Positions 25,871-37,960 of a stretch of DNA of 64,000 nt are shown here, piece by piece; position 1 is the first letter of the stretch, and every line of letters begins with the position of its first letter. A program made the translations under genes and the position numbers. The notes below the pieces were generated by a model that worked only from the letters and a program-made list of their open reading frames with translations, was not told the DNA's origin and searched no databases. Source of the stretch: Toxonevra muliebris (lineage: Eukaryota > Arthropoda > Insecta > Diptera > Pallopteridae); assembly GCA_963691655.1 (NCBI GenBank), contig OY829326.1, positions 12,016,878-12,080,877 of the forward strand, read 5' to 3'.

Positions 25871-28800
25871 TTGGAGACAAAGCTTTTCACATTAGTTGAT
25901 GTTGTGCTAGTAATAATTGTAGGCGAATGGTGAGACGAAAAGCTTTTCTTAGGCAATCTTTACTATTGAGAATGGCTTTTGCCAGCTAGGAGATTGTCTC
26001 ATATAGAAAAACTTTTATTTTCCATTTCAGATTTTTTGACCATGTGCTGTATTGAATCCCGGTACCTTATGGACCAACCCAGCATATAAACAAAATTCAG
26101 ACCAAAACTAAGAATTAAACTCTAACCCAAAAAGTGTATCAAAATATGAAATATTTACATTTTTCAGAGTTCAGAGTTTTATCCATTTTTAGGAAAAGCT
26201 ACATAAAAATATCTTCATATCGCTCTTTTGGTTTAAAGCCACAGCTGGAAATATTGAACCTCCGAACACGAATCGAAGATTTGTATATTAATATGTTCCA
26301 CAATGTTCATAAAATTAATTGTATGAAAAGGACAAATTTGTTAAATTACATGTGCTTTGGAAGGATAAATTCAAGGAATAACAAGTAACTTTCAGTGACA
26401 GCAACGTTGTACAACATGTTAAATAATTTCTGGTCAAAAGGTGCACAATCGCGGGTCGCTGATTACGAATTTAAATTTTTATTTTTGAAAAACAAATTGG
26501 TGGATACAATATGGCGGAGCATTTTCCTAAAACGTTACTCGATTATATCACAATGGCCTTAGTATGTCCCTGAACAATAACTTAAGCTAACCTTAACCCA
26601 ACCGATTATAATGGAAATAGCCAGCTATTTTATTGTTTTTGAGGCCGATGCTTGTGAGTCATTAAAATCATTAAAATAAAACAATTGACTGATTTCTAGT
26701 GATATTGAACTATATTTTAAGCATTTATTTTGAAATGTTTATTTGTCATCATTTTGACTTTGAAAAATTTTCAACAATCCAGTTCCTAACGAATCGGCGA
26801 CATTTAGTGGATTGTAAGAATTCCAATTCTTTTGTTTACTTGGTCGGATTACATTTTTTTCGTTCAGCTGTGGTTTTTTTGATACTGCTGTTTGTTAGCA
26901 TCCTCATCTGTTTCATCTGTCGGTGGTTATCCTAGTGAATGGTTTATTGATGCTGTCATTGTGTTGTACTGATAGAATTGTCAAACAATGTTTTTGAAAT
27001 ATCCAGGTCAAGCTGCACAAACAAGCATTAGTATAGAGAAAGCTATTACTTCCATTCTCTAGTCGATCCAGAGATTTCTTAAAGGGAAATCTAATGAAGT
27101 ATTAAATACATTTTTAAATTCATTTTATGACATCATCGTTTGATACCCAACTATTTTTAACTTCGCTGGCCGAATGTCGATCGATTTTTACGTATTTCAC
27201 AAGTTTTTTTTTTTCAATGTTTTTTATCGCTTCCTACATAGAACTGAAAAATTTCCACACAATTGACTATGAGCAAATATGTGTGAGAGCATGAAGTGAT
27301 AAAAATTTCACGGCCAATGAATCAATGCAATTATTCTGGGAATTGATTTGTTAGGATTGGTTTAGTGTGAAAATTTCTTAAAACTAATGATTTGCTAATG
27401 GGTTTCGACAAGAATAACATTAAATTGATTTTCACACATTTCAGCAGAATCTTTCAAATTTCTTTTTATTACCTATAATTTGTTTGACATTTTAAGTAAA
27501 TTAAAAATGTCGATTCTTAAAATCACTAGCGATAAGCTTTTGAAATTGAAAAATTTTTAAGATTTTAACCGACATCACTTATCTAAATCAGCTGGTCCCT
27601 ATGCTCCCGAGAGAAAAGCCTTTAAGCCTAATAATCATGATTTAAAAACATTTGTTCTGATAATATTGGAGTCCAGCTTTACAGTAATTTAGCTTTTTAG
27701 AAAACCAAATATTTTAAACCATATACACGTACAAATGTTTACTTAATCAAACCTACAATTAAGCAGGTTGATGTTTACTTTCAAACCTACATTTAAACAG
27801 AAATGCTAATTAACTTTGATTTCCGAAGCAGACAACTTCAGCAGCAACAATAGCAATTTGAAAAAAAAACAAAATATAAAGTCCTTAACGTCAAACTAAA
27901 CTAAAGTAATCCGCATTAATTAACTTGTCATGTGAAGCATTCCAAAATGTTGTAATGTAGTTACACCAGTGATTCTAGATTTTTACTGAGTTTGTTGCCG
28001 CCACACAATTTTCCTCAATGAGTTTTCGTTTTTAGTGAATTTATCTTCTTTTTTTTTTGTGATTTTTGAAGTGAAAATTGAAATAAATGGAAAACCAAAC
28101 TGACTCGAAAGCAAAATGAAGGAAACATTATAAAAAAATAGCAACAATAACAAAACAAAGAATAAGCTAAAAATTTGGCACACCAAACACGCACCAAAGA
28201 AAATTTGTTTGAAATTCACAAATTCACAGAACGAGTCCAAAAAGGAAATTAAATTACTTAAATTGTTTTAAGAACTAAACAGGATTTGTGTTAAGGCTTG
28301 ATTTGGTAATGCGGGCTATCACATTTTTGGTTCTCATGTTAGCAACACAAGCAAAATGGTGAAAACGAGCGAAAACGATTTTCGCATTTTCATGCTGACC
28401 CCAAATTTTATGCGAACCAAAAAAAAAAATAAATAAATAAAATAACTACAATAAATAAAATTGCGCGAGCTCAAATTATTATTGTTTTTTTTTTACGTAT
28501 AGTAGTCACAAATTTTTGGCGATATCGAGCCATAATATCTTATGGGATGGATTTACGCTGAAATGAACAACGAAATATGTGCGCTCAAGTGTGGCAAATT
28601 AATATGTTTAGCTGCTATATGCAGCTAAGAAGTTTGAGCGGGATAGAGCAGAAGAGTGTAGGAATGGTACACCCTCTAAAGCGGATTAGATAAGTGAGCG
28701 TGGGCGGACGGGCGATTAGCTATTTTATTACAGGAGCACAAAGCAGCGGTAGCGGTATGAAGAAGAGAAAACCGCCAAAGGCGACAAACAAGAAGTAATA

Positions 28801-29058
28801 AGCGAATAAAAAATAAGACATAAAAGTATTTGAGTAAGTAATTGGAAAGAAGAATAAAAATACTGAACTTCTAAAAAATACTTTAACCCTTGTGCAAATA
28901 ATAAAACTTGCCAGAATAGTAAAATAACTAGCTGGACCTCACGGTATCCGGCCGGCACAATAATATTAGTAATAGAGCAATTTTTTTTATTTTCTGTAAT
29001 ATATTTAATTTTTATATTGATAAAATTCGATACGGGGGGAGTTATAAAATCTCAATAT
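25871..29058. other. Non-coding
   Basis: Contains the outlying array piece at about 26,092-26,145. No exon was seen. The 85-codon minus-strand frame at 27,983-28,240 is Phe/Leu-rich, as expected when A-rich DNA is read on the opposite strand. Confidence 0.45.
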
Positions 29059-29269
29059 CGTTAGTATACGATACAAAAATCGATTGGATCTAGATTCGTT
29101 AAAATATGATACGAAAAAGTATTTAATTTTGATATCATTAGACACTTCAAACTTTAAAATCTCAATATTGTTAGATTACGGTACGAAAATACATTAAATA
29201 TTCCTATAAAAATAAAGTAAAGAATATGTATAAAATATGCATCGATACGATATCGAGAATCTATTAAAT
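29059..29269. repeat. Degenerate ~31-bp repeat, four units
   Basis: Units begin at about 29,059, 29,097, 29,170 and 29,239. They share the pattern CGTTAG-TA-CGATACGAAAA-TCGATTAAAT with substitutions. The gaps between units differ, so this is an eroded tandem or dispersed array. Confidence 0.55.
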
Positions 29270-31160
29270 CTCCAATCGCTACAATACATTTTCGCTGTTG
29301 CAGATCCTATTCGATCTCGTAACTTGTTGTTTGCTTTTGATATAAGACATGTTTTAATAAGGAAAGCATAAAGCATATTTTTATTCGATTTTATCAAACA
29401 TTCAAAGTCTAATATAAAATTGATTGTGCACTATTTTAAATAGTCCGAAGATATTATTTGAGGGTTAAAACATCGATGAAAAAAAAATTGAAGCTAAGAA
29501 AGTTATACCAAACACATATACACAAACACTCACAGAAAAACCAGAAGCTTAATTATAAAAGTTATTGCGTATTACGCCTGCCAGTTATAATTGCGTAACA
29601 ACAACTCCTGCACTATCATAAATAAAATCTATTTTCCGCATGGCTCTTGGTGTAATCATAATAGTTTATTATGTTGTTTTCTATTTTCTGTATTTAAAAC
29701 TTCCGCTTTAAGTGTTGAATGCCAGTAAAATAGTTTCATTGCTGTATTTAATTTTTATCACAAATCTTAGTACTTATTTCTTTTGACATATGTTGCAACT
29801 GTTGTTATGCTTTACACAAGCTTATCACAGCCTGCTAATAATGGCTTAAAAACAAAAGAGGAAATAATTTTTTAAAAGGGAGCAAAATAAGTATAACATC
29901 CTTTATTATCCTTACTATTTCTGTGAGTTGCTTAGTGAGTGTTGCTTTCTTTTTGTTGTTGTTGCTGCAGTTCTAAGGAGATTTGTGCATAAGGCAACAT
30001 AAAATGTATGTTTACATTTCATTTCTCGTTTCGTGCAATCGACAATACTTTCTGTACAAAAGTACATACTGCATACATCGAAATACAAGAATACAAGCCA
30101 ATATATTAGCACACACTAGCACACACACATACATGTTTACATATACAAATACAAAATACTACACTTTTATATTTCAAATGAAATTCTTTTTGTGTTTTTT
30201 TACCCGAAGCCATGCCCAAGAGCAACAACCGGGGAAACTGCGAGAGTAAGTGAGCTCAATGTTTTTTCGTTGAGCTTTTGTTGTTTATGTGTCTCCAGAC
30301 TATACTTAATCCAGAAGTAGCAGAAAATTTTTGTACTCTTCCTCTTACGAAATTTTATTTTGCTTATTTTTCTGCTTCAGCTTTATCTAATGTATCTGAT
30401 TACTTACATTTGCTTTAGTTACAGTTTTGTGTTCCCTCGTATTTTTTTGATGTTTCAACATTAATTTTTTCCTCCCACTACTGTTTCTTTTTTTTTTGCT
30501 AGCTCAATATGCGTAAAAGTTTTTTCTTTATGTGTTTGAGGAATACTCATTTTGCTGATGGAATAATAATTTTTTATGCTTCTATTTTTTCGTTTTTTGT
30601 TTTGGTGTCATTGTAATTTTACGCTTTGCTTTGGTTTGCTGTGCCTTTATAAATTATTAAGTAACATATTTTCTTCGATAAGAAGAAATTATTTTTTTAC
30701 TTGACCTTCTCTTTCTATATTGAGAAATGTGTAACTTGGCACTTGTAAAAAACGGCACTAACAAACAATAAGTTGTTAGTATTACAAGTTTTAGAGAACA
30801 ATTTTTCGTCTTTGCAAATAGTATTCATAAAGTAGTTAGGTTGACTCAAACTTCTGGTTGTTAAAATTCTACCGGTGCTTTTATTATTGAAGATCTTGAC
30901 ATTATTGAAAAATTTGAGATATTCAGCTCAAATTTTCGCAGGAATGGACCACCCAGTTGTTCAGAAATGATGACAGCTTATATGTTACTATTTAAAAGTT
31001 TAGAAAAAGTCTAGAAAAAAACAATTCAGTGCCTACAATAAGACCAACTCTCGCGAGTCTTATGAACTGAGTAGAACTGAAGGCCAGTAATCTTGATTCT
31101 CACTATCAAGTTAGATTCCGGATTTCTGTGTAAGAATCGAAAATTAATAAATCTGAGGTA
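29270..31160. other. Non-coding
   Basis: AT-rich with ACACATACA-type runs at about 30,080-30,160. The open frames on both strands there are simple-sequence products. Confidence 0.45.
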
Positions 31161-32530
31161 AATTATTGAATTTCCTTGATTTCTTTTTATCTCCAAAATT
31201 CATAAGGCTATCTTGCCTTGCTTAAGCCGATTTCTGTCAAATATCTACCAATCATTCGACTCTTTTTCCCCTTCGGCTTAAACTCATTTACTCCGTCTTC
31301 AACTTCTTTTAGAGACCTCTTTTTCCCGTACATTGTCTCCTTGCTTTGTTTTCAGGCTCTTTTAGCAATTCAATTATCTTTCCTTAATTTCTTCTAATAT
31401 TGAATGCGTCGCAAAACCATGCTAACGCGAGAGTAAAAAAGTGAGGCAATCCACCATTTTATGATACATCAAAAGTTGCCTCTACCTACACCTATGTAAC
31501 ACCCGTTAAGCCGCTCTTAACCGAAGAAAATGTAGCTGACAGCAAGCTATACTGCAAAAGAGAGCATTTCGGTTGCAAAAAGATTCTTTAAAGAGGTCTG
31601 GACTGATTGGCTGACTTACATCCTATCGAAAACATTTGGGCCAGGATTCAGCAGTCAGTATCTATAGATCCCCAGTCCAGAAATAGACAACAGTTAATTG
31701 CCAGAATTGAGCTGGATTGGAACTCTATTAAGGACGAAAACATCCTCGTTTTGTGTGATAGCATCGTAATATTATAGTGCAGAGTAATATTATATTTATA
31801 AGATGAAATATTATGAAATATATTACATTCAACTTTTTTAAAAAATTACATCGCGTTTAAATTTTATAGCCACTTATATGGTGTAAATAAACTTTTGCAC
31901 CACCCTGTATAAACTCACTTTATTGCATGTCCAAAAACGCAATATTCTCATACATTTGTATGAAAGGACAGGGATCCGGTCAGATAACATTTGTCAAACC
32001 AAAGGTTATCCAAACATGTGCCGAACGGATGATTAATTTCTTCGACTTCTATAGACTTTCCTTTTTTTTGACTCTCTAAATTTCTATTGAACTCATTCGT
32101 CTTACTCATCTCCCACGAATTGGTCTGAATTGGAAATCAATTTGACTCCAACTTATTTTTCCTTAATTTCCTATTCCCTCCTATATTAGTACTACTCCCT
32201 CTTTCGATGCTTCAAATCAGTAGAATTTTTTTGGCTTCTTCAATATTTGTAGCCCTTTCCATTTCCAGGTTTCGCCGACTTATTTCAACTTCTCACATCT
32301 TCTGCTCCTTGAAATTCTCGTAGCTTTTGTCTACTTGGATTTCTTTCTGATTTCTCCACATTCTTTGTTTCTTTCGCCTTCCTCGACCTCTTACAATTTC
32401 CTCAATTCCTTTGATTACATGGACTCGCAGAACTCTGTCAAAACCCCTTGACTTCTCTCATGACCCCATTTTACTTGTTCATTAACTTCTCTTCACATCT
32501 CTTAATACTCCTCTTCAAAAGATGGTGTCA
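31161..32530. repeat. Pyrimidine-rich, strand-biased tract split by the Tc1 relic
   Basis: From about 31,161 to 31,400 and again from about 31,985 to 32,530 the plus strand is strongly C/T-rich. Irregular repeats of GACTTCT, TTTCTTCG and TCTTCCTT occur over several hundred bases. The interruption at about 31,430-31,910 is the Tc1 relic. There is no open frame of note. Confidence 0.6.
31440..31909 (+). pseudogene. Decayed Tc1-type transposase, C-terminal part with one element end
   Basis: From 31,610 to the stop at 31,777 the plus strand encodes ADLHPIENIWARIQQ, then NRQQLIARIELDWNSIK: the third catalytic-acid block and C-terminus of Tc1-family transposases. Just before it, in another frame, KRFFKEVWTDW matches the segment that normally precedes the (S)PDLNPIENIW motif, so a small deletion or frameshift lies at about 31,605. 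The element ends near 31,909 with CACCACCCTGTA, a typical terminal motif at a TA. The 5' half is missing or unrecognisable. The copy interrupts a pyrimidine-rich tract. Confidence 0.75.
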
Positions 32531-35500
32531 TGCAGAACTGAGGAAAACATTTTTTTCTAAGTAGTGATTTCTTCTTACTGAACATTTTTGTAATTATAAT
32601 TTTATTATTAACTATGCAGTACTAGAAGTTATAAGAAATTAAAAAAGTTATATTTATAATTTTAAAAACTAATTAGCTCTCTGTTATTCCACGAATTTAT
32701 ATAATAATACAACAAAATTGATCTACTACAATTCAATAAGAATTTAAACACAAGAAAAGTACAATGTTTTGCAGCAATTTTGTGAGAAAGGGAAAGAAAA
32801 ACTTTATCCAAGTTAGTAAGAATGCGATAATAAGAAAGAAAAGGATGCAACAAAATAATAAGCTGTAAAAATTTTTTGCTGACTTTGTAAAGTGCTTACA
32901 AAAGTTGATATATAATCATGCGAGTATATGTACATATGTATGTACGTAGCTACGTGCTAGGTACCTTCCTTCATAATAAGCTTTTTATTAGTTTACTTTT
33001 TTATTCGTTATTTTACTTGAAGCAATATATTTTACTCTTCATTGGCAGCAGTTAACCCAAATGGTAAATATGTGGAATATATGTGTGTTTGTAGTACAAC
33101 CGTGTTGAAGTATGTACATTTGTAGGTATGTTTTTATATTTATGTGGGTAAATATTTATATGATGAAATTCACACAATAACGGAAACCACAATGTTAAAA
33201 AATGGAAAATGGCAGTTGTTTTTTTTAGTATTTATGCGTTAACCACAAAATGAATGAACGCTTGCATAATGTGGCCAATTTAAATCTTTCGCTTCGTTGG
33301 AAATATGAAACACATATTCAAAAAAAAACATCATTAAAGCTTTCAAATAATATTGTTATTTTTTTTGTTAACAGGAATTAAAAATGTAAAAAAAATATTG
33401 CAAAATTCTTGTCTACCCAACTGTCTATATGTAGAAATATGTGAGTACGTATGTTAATGTATGTGCGTGCGAAAAAATTGGCATATTAAAGTAGAAAACG
33501 TCAAAGATAAATACGCGTACTTATGCTACATACATACATATATACTCATATGCACATATACATATGCACTCGAATTATATACACTCACAAATGTATCTAA
33601 CATGGAAATCTTAAAAAATTTAGGCTTGGGATCTTTATGCTTAAGCTTGAGCATTTGAATGAATCTTAATGTGTTGAAATAAATTCTCCTTTTTCAGTTA
33701 GCTTGTACGTATGTGTGTGTATGTGTGAGCCCCTAAAATTGATAAAAGCAGATTGAAGCCAACAGCAGTCGGAGACTGGGGAGTAACACAAGTGTTTTAC
33801 ATACATTTATTTTACAATTTGTTGTGTTGATATCATTTTGGCTTGTGTTGTTGTTGTAGGTTTATGCCTTTTCATTTTTTGTGAAATCGAAAACGTCGCT
33901 CTTCATTGCGACAATATTCGCATTTGTTAATCCGATGTAGGAATTTGGAAAAAGGAACATATGCACGAATATGTACTACATATACCAATCTGCAATTCAT
34001 TCTGCTTGTGCTCCCTCAGAGCCACTAGCATATGAACGTATGTATGCATTTACTTATATATACATACGTACGCATGTTTATGCCATCTTCCCTCATGCAA
34101 TTGTATTTATTTATCATAATGAAATGATGTCACTCGTGCAGAGTCCAATATAAAATACATGAATACAAGTGAACTTGTATTTGGTTTGAGTATAGGCATA
34201 TAAAAGAGTTTTGTGTATTATGGTATAGATGTGTTATCAGGCGTTCAAACATTTTAGAGATTTGTCAAGCTTATAAAAATATGGTTTTTGCTTGACAAAA
34301 TAAAAATCAGCTTTTCATGAACCACACTAATATCATATTTAGGAAAAAACGTAAATTTGTTCGGCATGTGCCCAGGTTCCTAAGCTTAGATAGTGAGCGA
34401 TATTTAATAATGGCTTAAATGAGGAGAATAATACCTTATTCTAAGTATATTAGTACGAATGTTCTATCAATGAGAAAGGAAGCAATTAAGAAGTTTGGAC
34501 GAAGATTAGGATAGCAACTGTTGATTTTAACTAAAAAATTGGAGGGTCAGAGCATATGATCTTTATACTGCACGGTAAAACAGTATCTGAAATAACTCTG
34601 GCAACAGCATCTAATGCTTGCTATGATCCTTTAAGGGGATTGTTTTAGTAGTGAACTTAAGCAGTGATATTACGAAATGATCAATTCGAATTTTCGCCTT
34701 CTGTGAAGTATTATCGTATTCTTTCTGTTCTAGCTCTAGTTTCATGGCACTTTTAGCAAATTTTTGTTTAGCAGTAGCTCTCTAATTTTGGGCATATAAC
34801 CTTTTGAAATTGCAGTCACACTTCTCCATTTTTAAGACTTTCTAGTCTTTGTTTTTGTAGAAACTTCATCTACCTTCGATGGTTATAACAATAATCTGCT
34901 TCACTTCTTTCGTCTAAGAGGTGAAGGTGTGGATGTTGATTATTCTATTGAAAACTGGATGTCGTGACTACGGAACAACATCTACAATATCGCCGAGTTT
35001 AGATCATTGGTTGCCAGTCGAGGTATTTTGGCAATGTAGTAATTGAACAACGGAGTTGACGAAGCTTCACATTGCGGGCCCCAATTCAAGTAGTGTAGTG
35101 TCCTCCGTGGTTTCAAAACAATATCTTTTTAATTTGTAGTTGCATGATCATGTTTAGATTGTTCTACTCCAGAAAATAACTCATTGTAATTAAATCCTTC
35201 TCATTAGGCATTCCCAATCATTCATTTTAGTCTTTAAGCTCAAGCTTAGTCAATATGAAATTTTTTACAAAGAAAATTGATATACCACAAAGCCCGAACG
35301 CCCACTGTTTGAATGTACATTCATATGTACGAATGTGTGTGTCTGCCGTAGTGCATGAGTATGAGCATGAGTTTGTTAACGTTATTCGTAATGAAAGTGA
35401 ATGAGCTGCAAGACTGAGAGACATACAGAAAGCAAGCGGATAAATAACATGCAAATACTCGTCGTCGTCACAAAAAGGAAGCGGATGTGCTCTGCTTTAT

Positions 35501-37664
35501 TCAATACATCTGTCGTTCATTTCGCTGGTTTTTTTTATATGTTACTGATGCTGTTGCTATTGCCATTGCTGGTTTCACTAATGTTACTATCATCATCATC
35601 ATATATGTTTTGTTTTTGTTGTTATTGTTGCTGGGGATAAAGCATTGATTTTGATTTTATAGTATTTTGAAGTCTTCGGCGTTGTTGTCGTTGACGTTGT
35701 CGCCGCACGGTTCTTTCATTTTATATATGGAATTTGCATGAATTGGAATATGCCAGTCGTGCGTAATCTGGTTGTTTATGCCTAACAAATTTGCTTTTTA
35801 TCAATGATTTTAATTCAATTTATGCCAACAGCAACAACAAAACAGTACAAATTCAAATGTTGTGGCTCCAAAAGAACAGCAAAACTAATATATATATGTA
35901 CTACATTTTGTATGCTAAATATATAGCTCCTCGTCGTTCTTGAATCTTTCTATATTATGTGAATGGAATAACTTATTCCTTTTATATCTATTATTATTAT
36001 ACTCTTGTTGGCAGTAATAAATAATATTCTATGGTTTACATTCAGTAAAGCAATTATACTGGAAACATAAAACGAAATATGATATACTGGTGATGATTGG
36101 AACAAAAGACAAATCTACATAATTTCGTTTGCTTTGACTTTTATTTAAATTATTTAGTTAATACATTTGCAAACTTTAGTTCTTTGCTTAAAGTTATAGG
36201 CTCATTTGGATTTTGATTGAATTTAATTTAATGCATGCCTAAATTTTTACTCACTTCAACCACGTTGAGTAGCAATTACGCAATTAAATGATACTAACAA
36301 TGTCCTTAATGTCACTAGAATCCTTGAAGGAAAATAAGCCGCCCATTTGTAGGAATGTTACTATGCCTACAAACATACAAATAAATATTTTTGCAATGAA
36401 ATTATTAAATACCATAAAGTAAACATTAGTAACTGTGGCAAGACAATAATAACAAAAACAACAAAATGAAATCGAGCCTGTCAAAATACATAAGCCCCAA
36501 AAATAATCCAAGCAAAAAGCATTGCGTTATTACATTTTCTTCTAGTTAAGTCTAAGAGCTATTAAAATTGGCTTGGCAGCGTCGTTTGCCATTGCTGCCA
36601 TTTGCGCAGACGAAGAAAAAAGGAAACGAAACGAAAAATAAATAGCAAAACACAAAAGCATTTAATATCACAAAATATCTGCGCAAAAGCTGCGACAATT
36701 TGAAATAATTTTTCAGCATGTGATATTACAAAAACGGAAAGAGTGAGAATGAACAAAATACCACCTGTCTTCTCCTTCTTTTTATGCCATTTGTCTTTGC
36801 AAACAAAAGATTTAATATTTTTCATATGAAATTTAAATGTTTGGTGTTGCTATTCTTTTCATTTTCAAAGCTTAGCACTATTTTATGATTTAATTAAAGA
36901 ATAACCAAAAAAGCATTGTGCATTGTGAAATAAGTTAAAAAAAAGAATCTTAAAAGTATCTTACGTTTTACCTGTAAGGTATTTTCAACAATTTTCATGT
37001 CAAATGCAAATTTGATAATTGTGAAGTGTATATACTTCATATTGGCTTTTCTATTACTTTTATCCATAAAAAGTGGGTAAAATTAGATTTTGATGACTTG
37101 AACTGCAGTAGAAATCATTAAAATGTTTGCAAAATTTACAATACAAAGTCTTCAAACGTCTTATAGAGAGTTGAAACCATATTCAAACACTAAAAATCCT
37201 TGAACGAAAGGACCTTCCATGTGATTTACATATAGTGATCTGTCGGAACCAGTCGGAAAATTAGCTTATGAGGACGAAATCCACTTGAAACAATTAAAAT
37301 CCCTCAAATCAGCATAAAAAAAATCTTCACGTGAGGAACACTTTGACGAATCCGCAAACATTTTAAAACCAGTAAATTAAGGATAATTTTAAACATTTTT
37401 CAAAGAAGATGCCTCTTACTAACTGGTAGATGCCATCGATAGTTATATAGTTGACATCACCGCTAACCAAGTGATGAACGGAACATCGTTGCTCTATGAA
37501 GCATCCTATTAACTATTTTCTGTTAAGTTTTATGGCGCAAAGGCTAGTTTAACTTGCTATTCACTCTTGAAAACAATAAGCGACCGCTATCAGTCAGCTA
37601 CGTCTTGGCTAAGGTATAACGTGATATCTACGTATCAGGCAGCAAAAAGTTTCTTGAACTAATT
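32531..37664. other. Non-coding
   Basis: ATGTATGT/CATACATA runs are frequent (32,930-33,150, 33,520-33,590 and 34,040-34,080). About 34,900-35,100 is less AT-rich but has no open frame that I could link to a protein. Confidence 0.45.
34162..34181. other. 20-nt inverted repeat
   Basis: AATACAAGT, GA, then ACTTGTATT form a perfect 9-bp stem with a 2-nt loop. No context suggests a function. Confidence 0.4.
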
Positions 37665-37960
37665 TTCTCGACAACCTCAATAGTCTAGTGAGTATTGCTC
37701 TAGACTTTCGCCCGAGAGGTTCGGGTTCGATTCCCGTCTTGGTCTGGTGGTTAATTTCCATAATATTCTTATATTCACTTTCAATATGAAATGTATGAGA
37801 ATTATAAGAAAACGCCTTGTGGGTACGCAATAGCAAAACCATCAAGTGATAACAAATTGTCACATCGCTGTTCGGAACCAGCGTTAAACTGTAGGTCCAA
37901 CCATGTGGTCTCACAATGGGCCATCCCGACAGAAAATTATCATTCATTTTCTATACAAAT
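37665..37960 (+). mobile_element. Second tRNA-derived SINE of the same family
   Basis: The B box GGTTCGATTCC at 37,724-37,734 is perfect for RNA polymerase III. An A-box-like TAGTCTAGTGAG lies about 45 bp upstream, at 37,681-37,692. Downstream, GCAATAGCAAAACCATCAAG and CGCTGTTCGGAACC then TAAACTGTAGGTCC follow the same order as in the SINE at 41.8 kb, with many differences. No clear target-site duplication or simple-repeat tail was seen, so it is older or truncated. It is not an intact tRNA gene, because the acceptor and anticodon arms do not fold into a standard cloverleaf by eye. Confidence 0.65.

Noticed and set aside
35401..35640. 79-codon frame with a hydrophobic Leu-rich end, possibly a membrane peptide
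   Set aside because: The hydrophobic part is a translated TTG/CTG/ATT-rich simple sequence, and similar frames appear wherever such runs occur.
37681..37745. Possible functional tRNA gene because of a perfect B box
   Set aside because: No standard cloverleaf could be drawn by eye, and the sequence continues into a SINE body shared with the copy at 41.8 kb.
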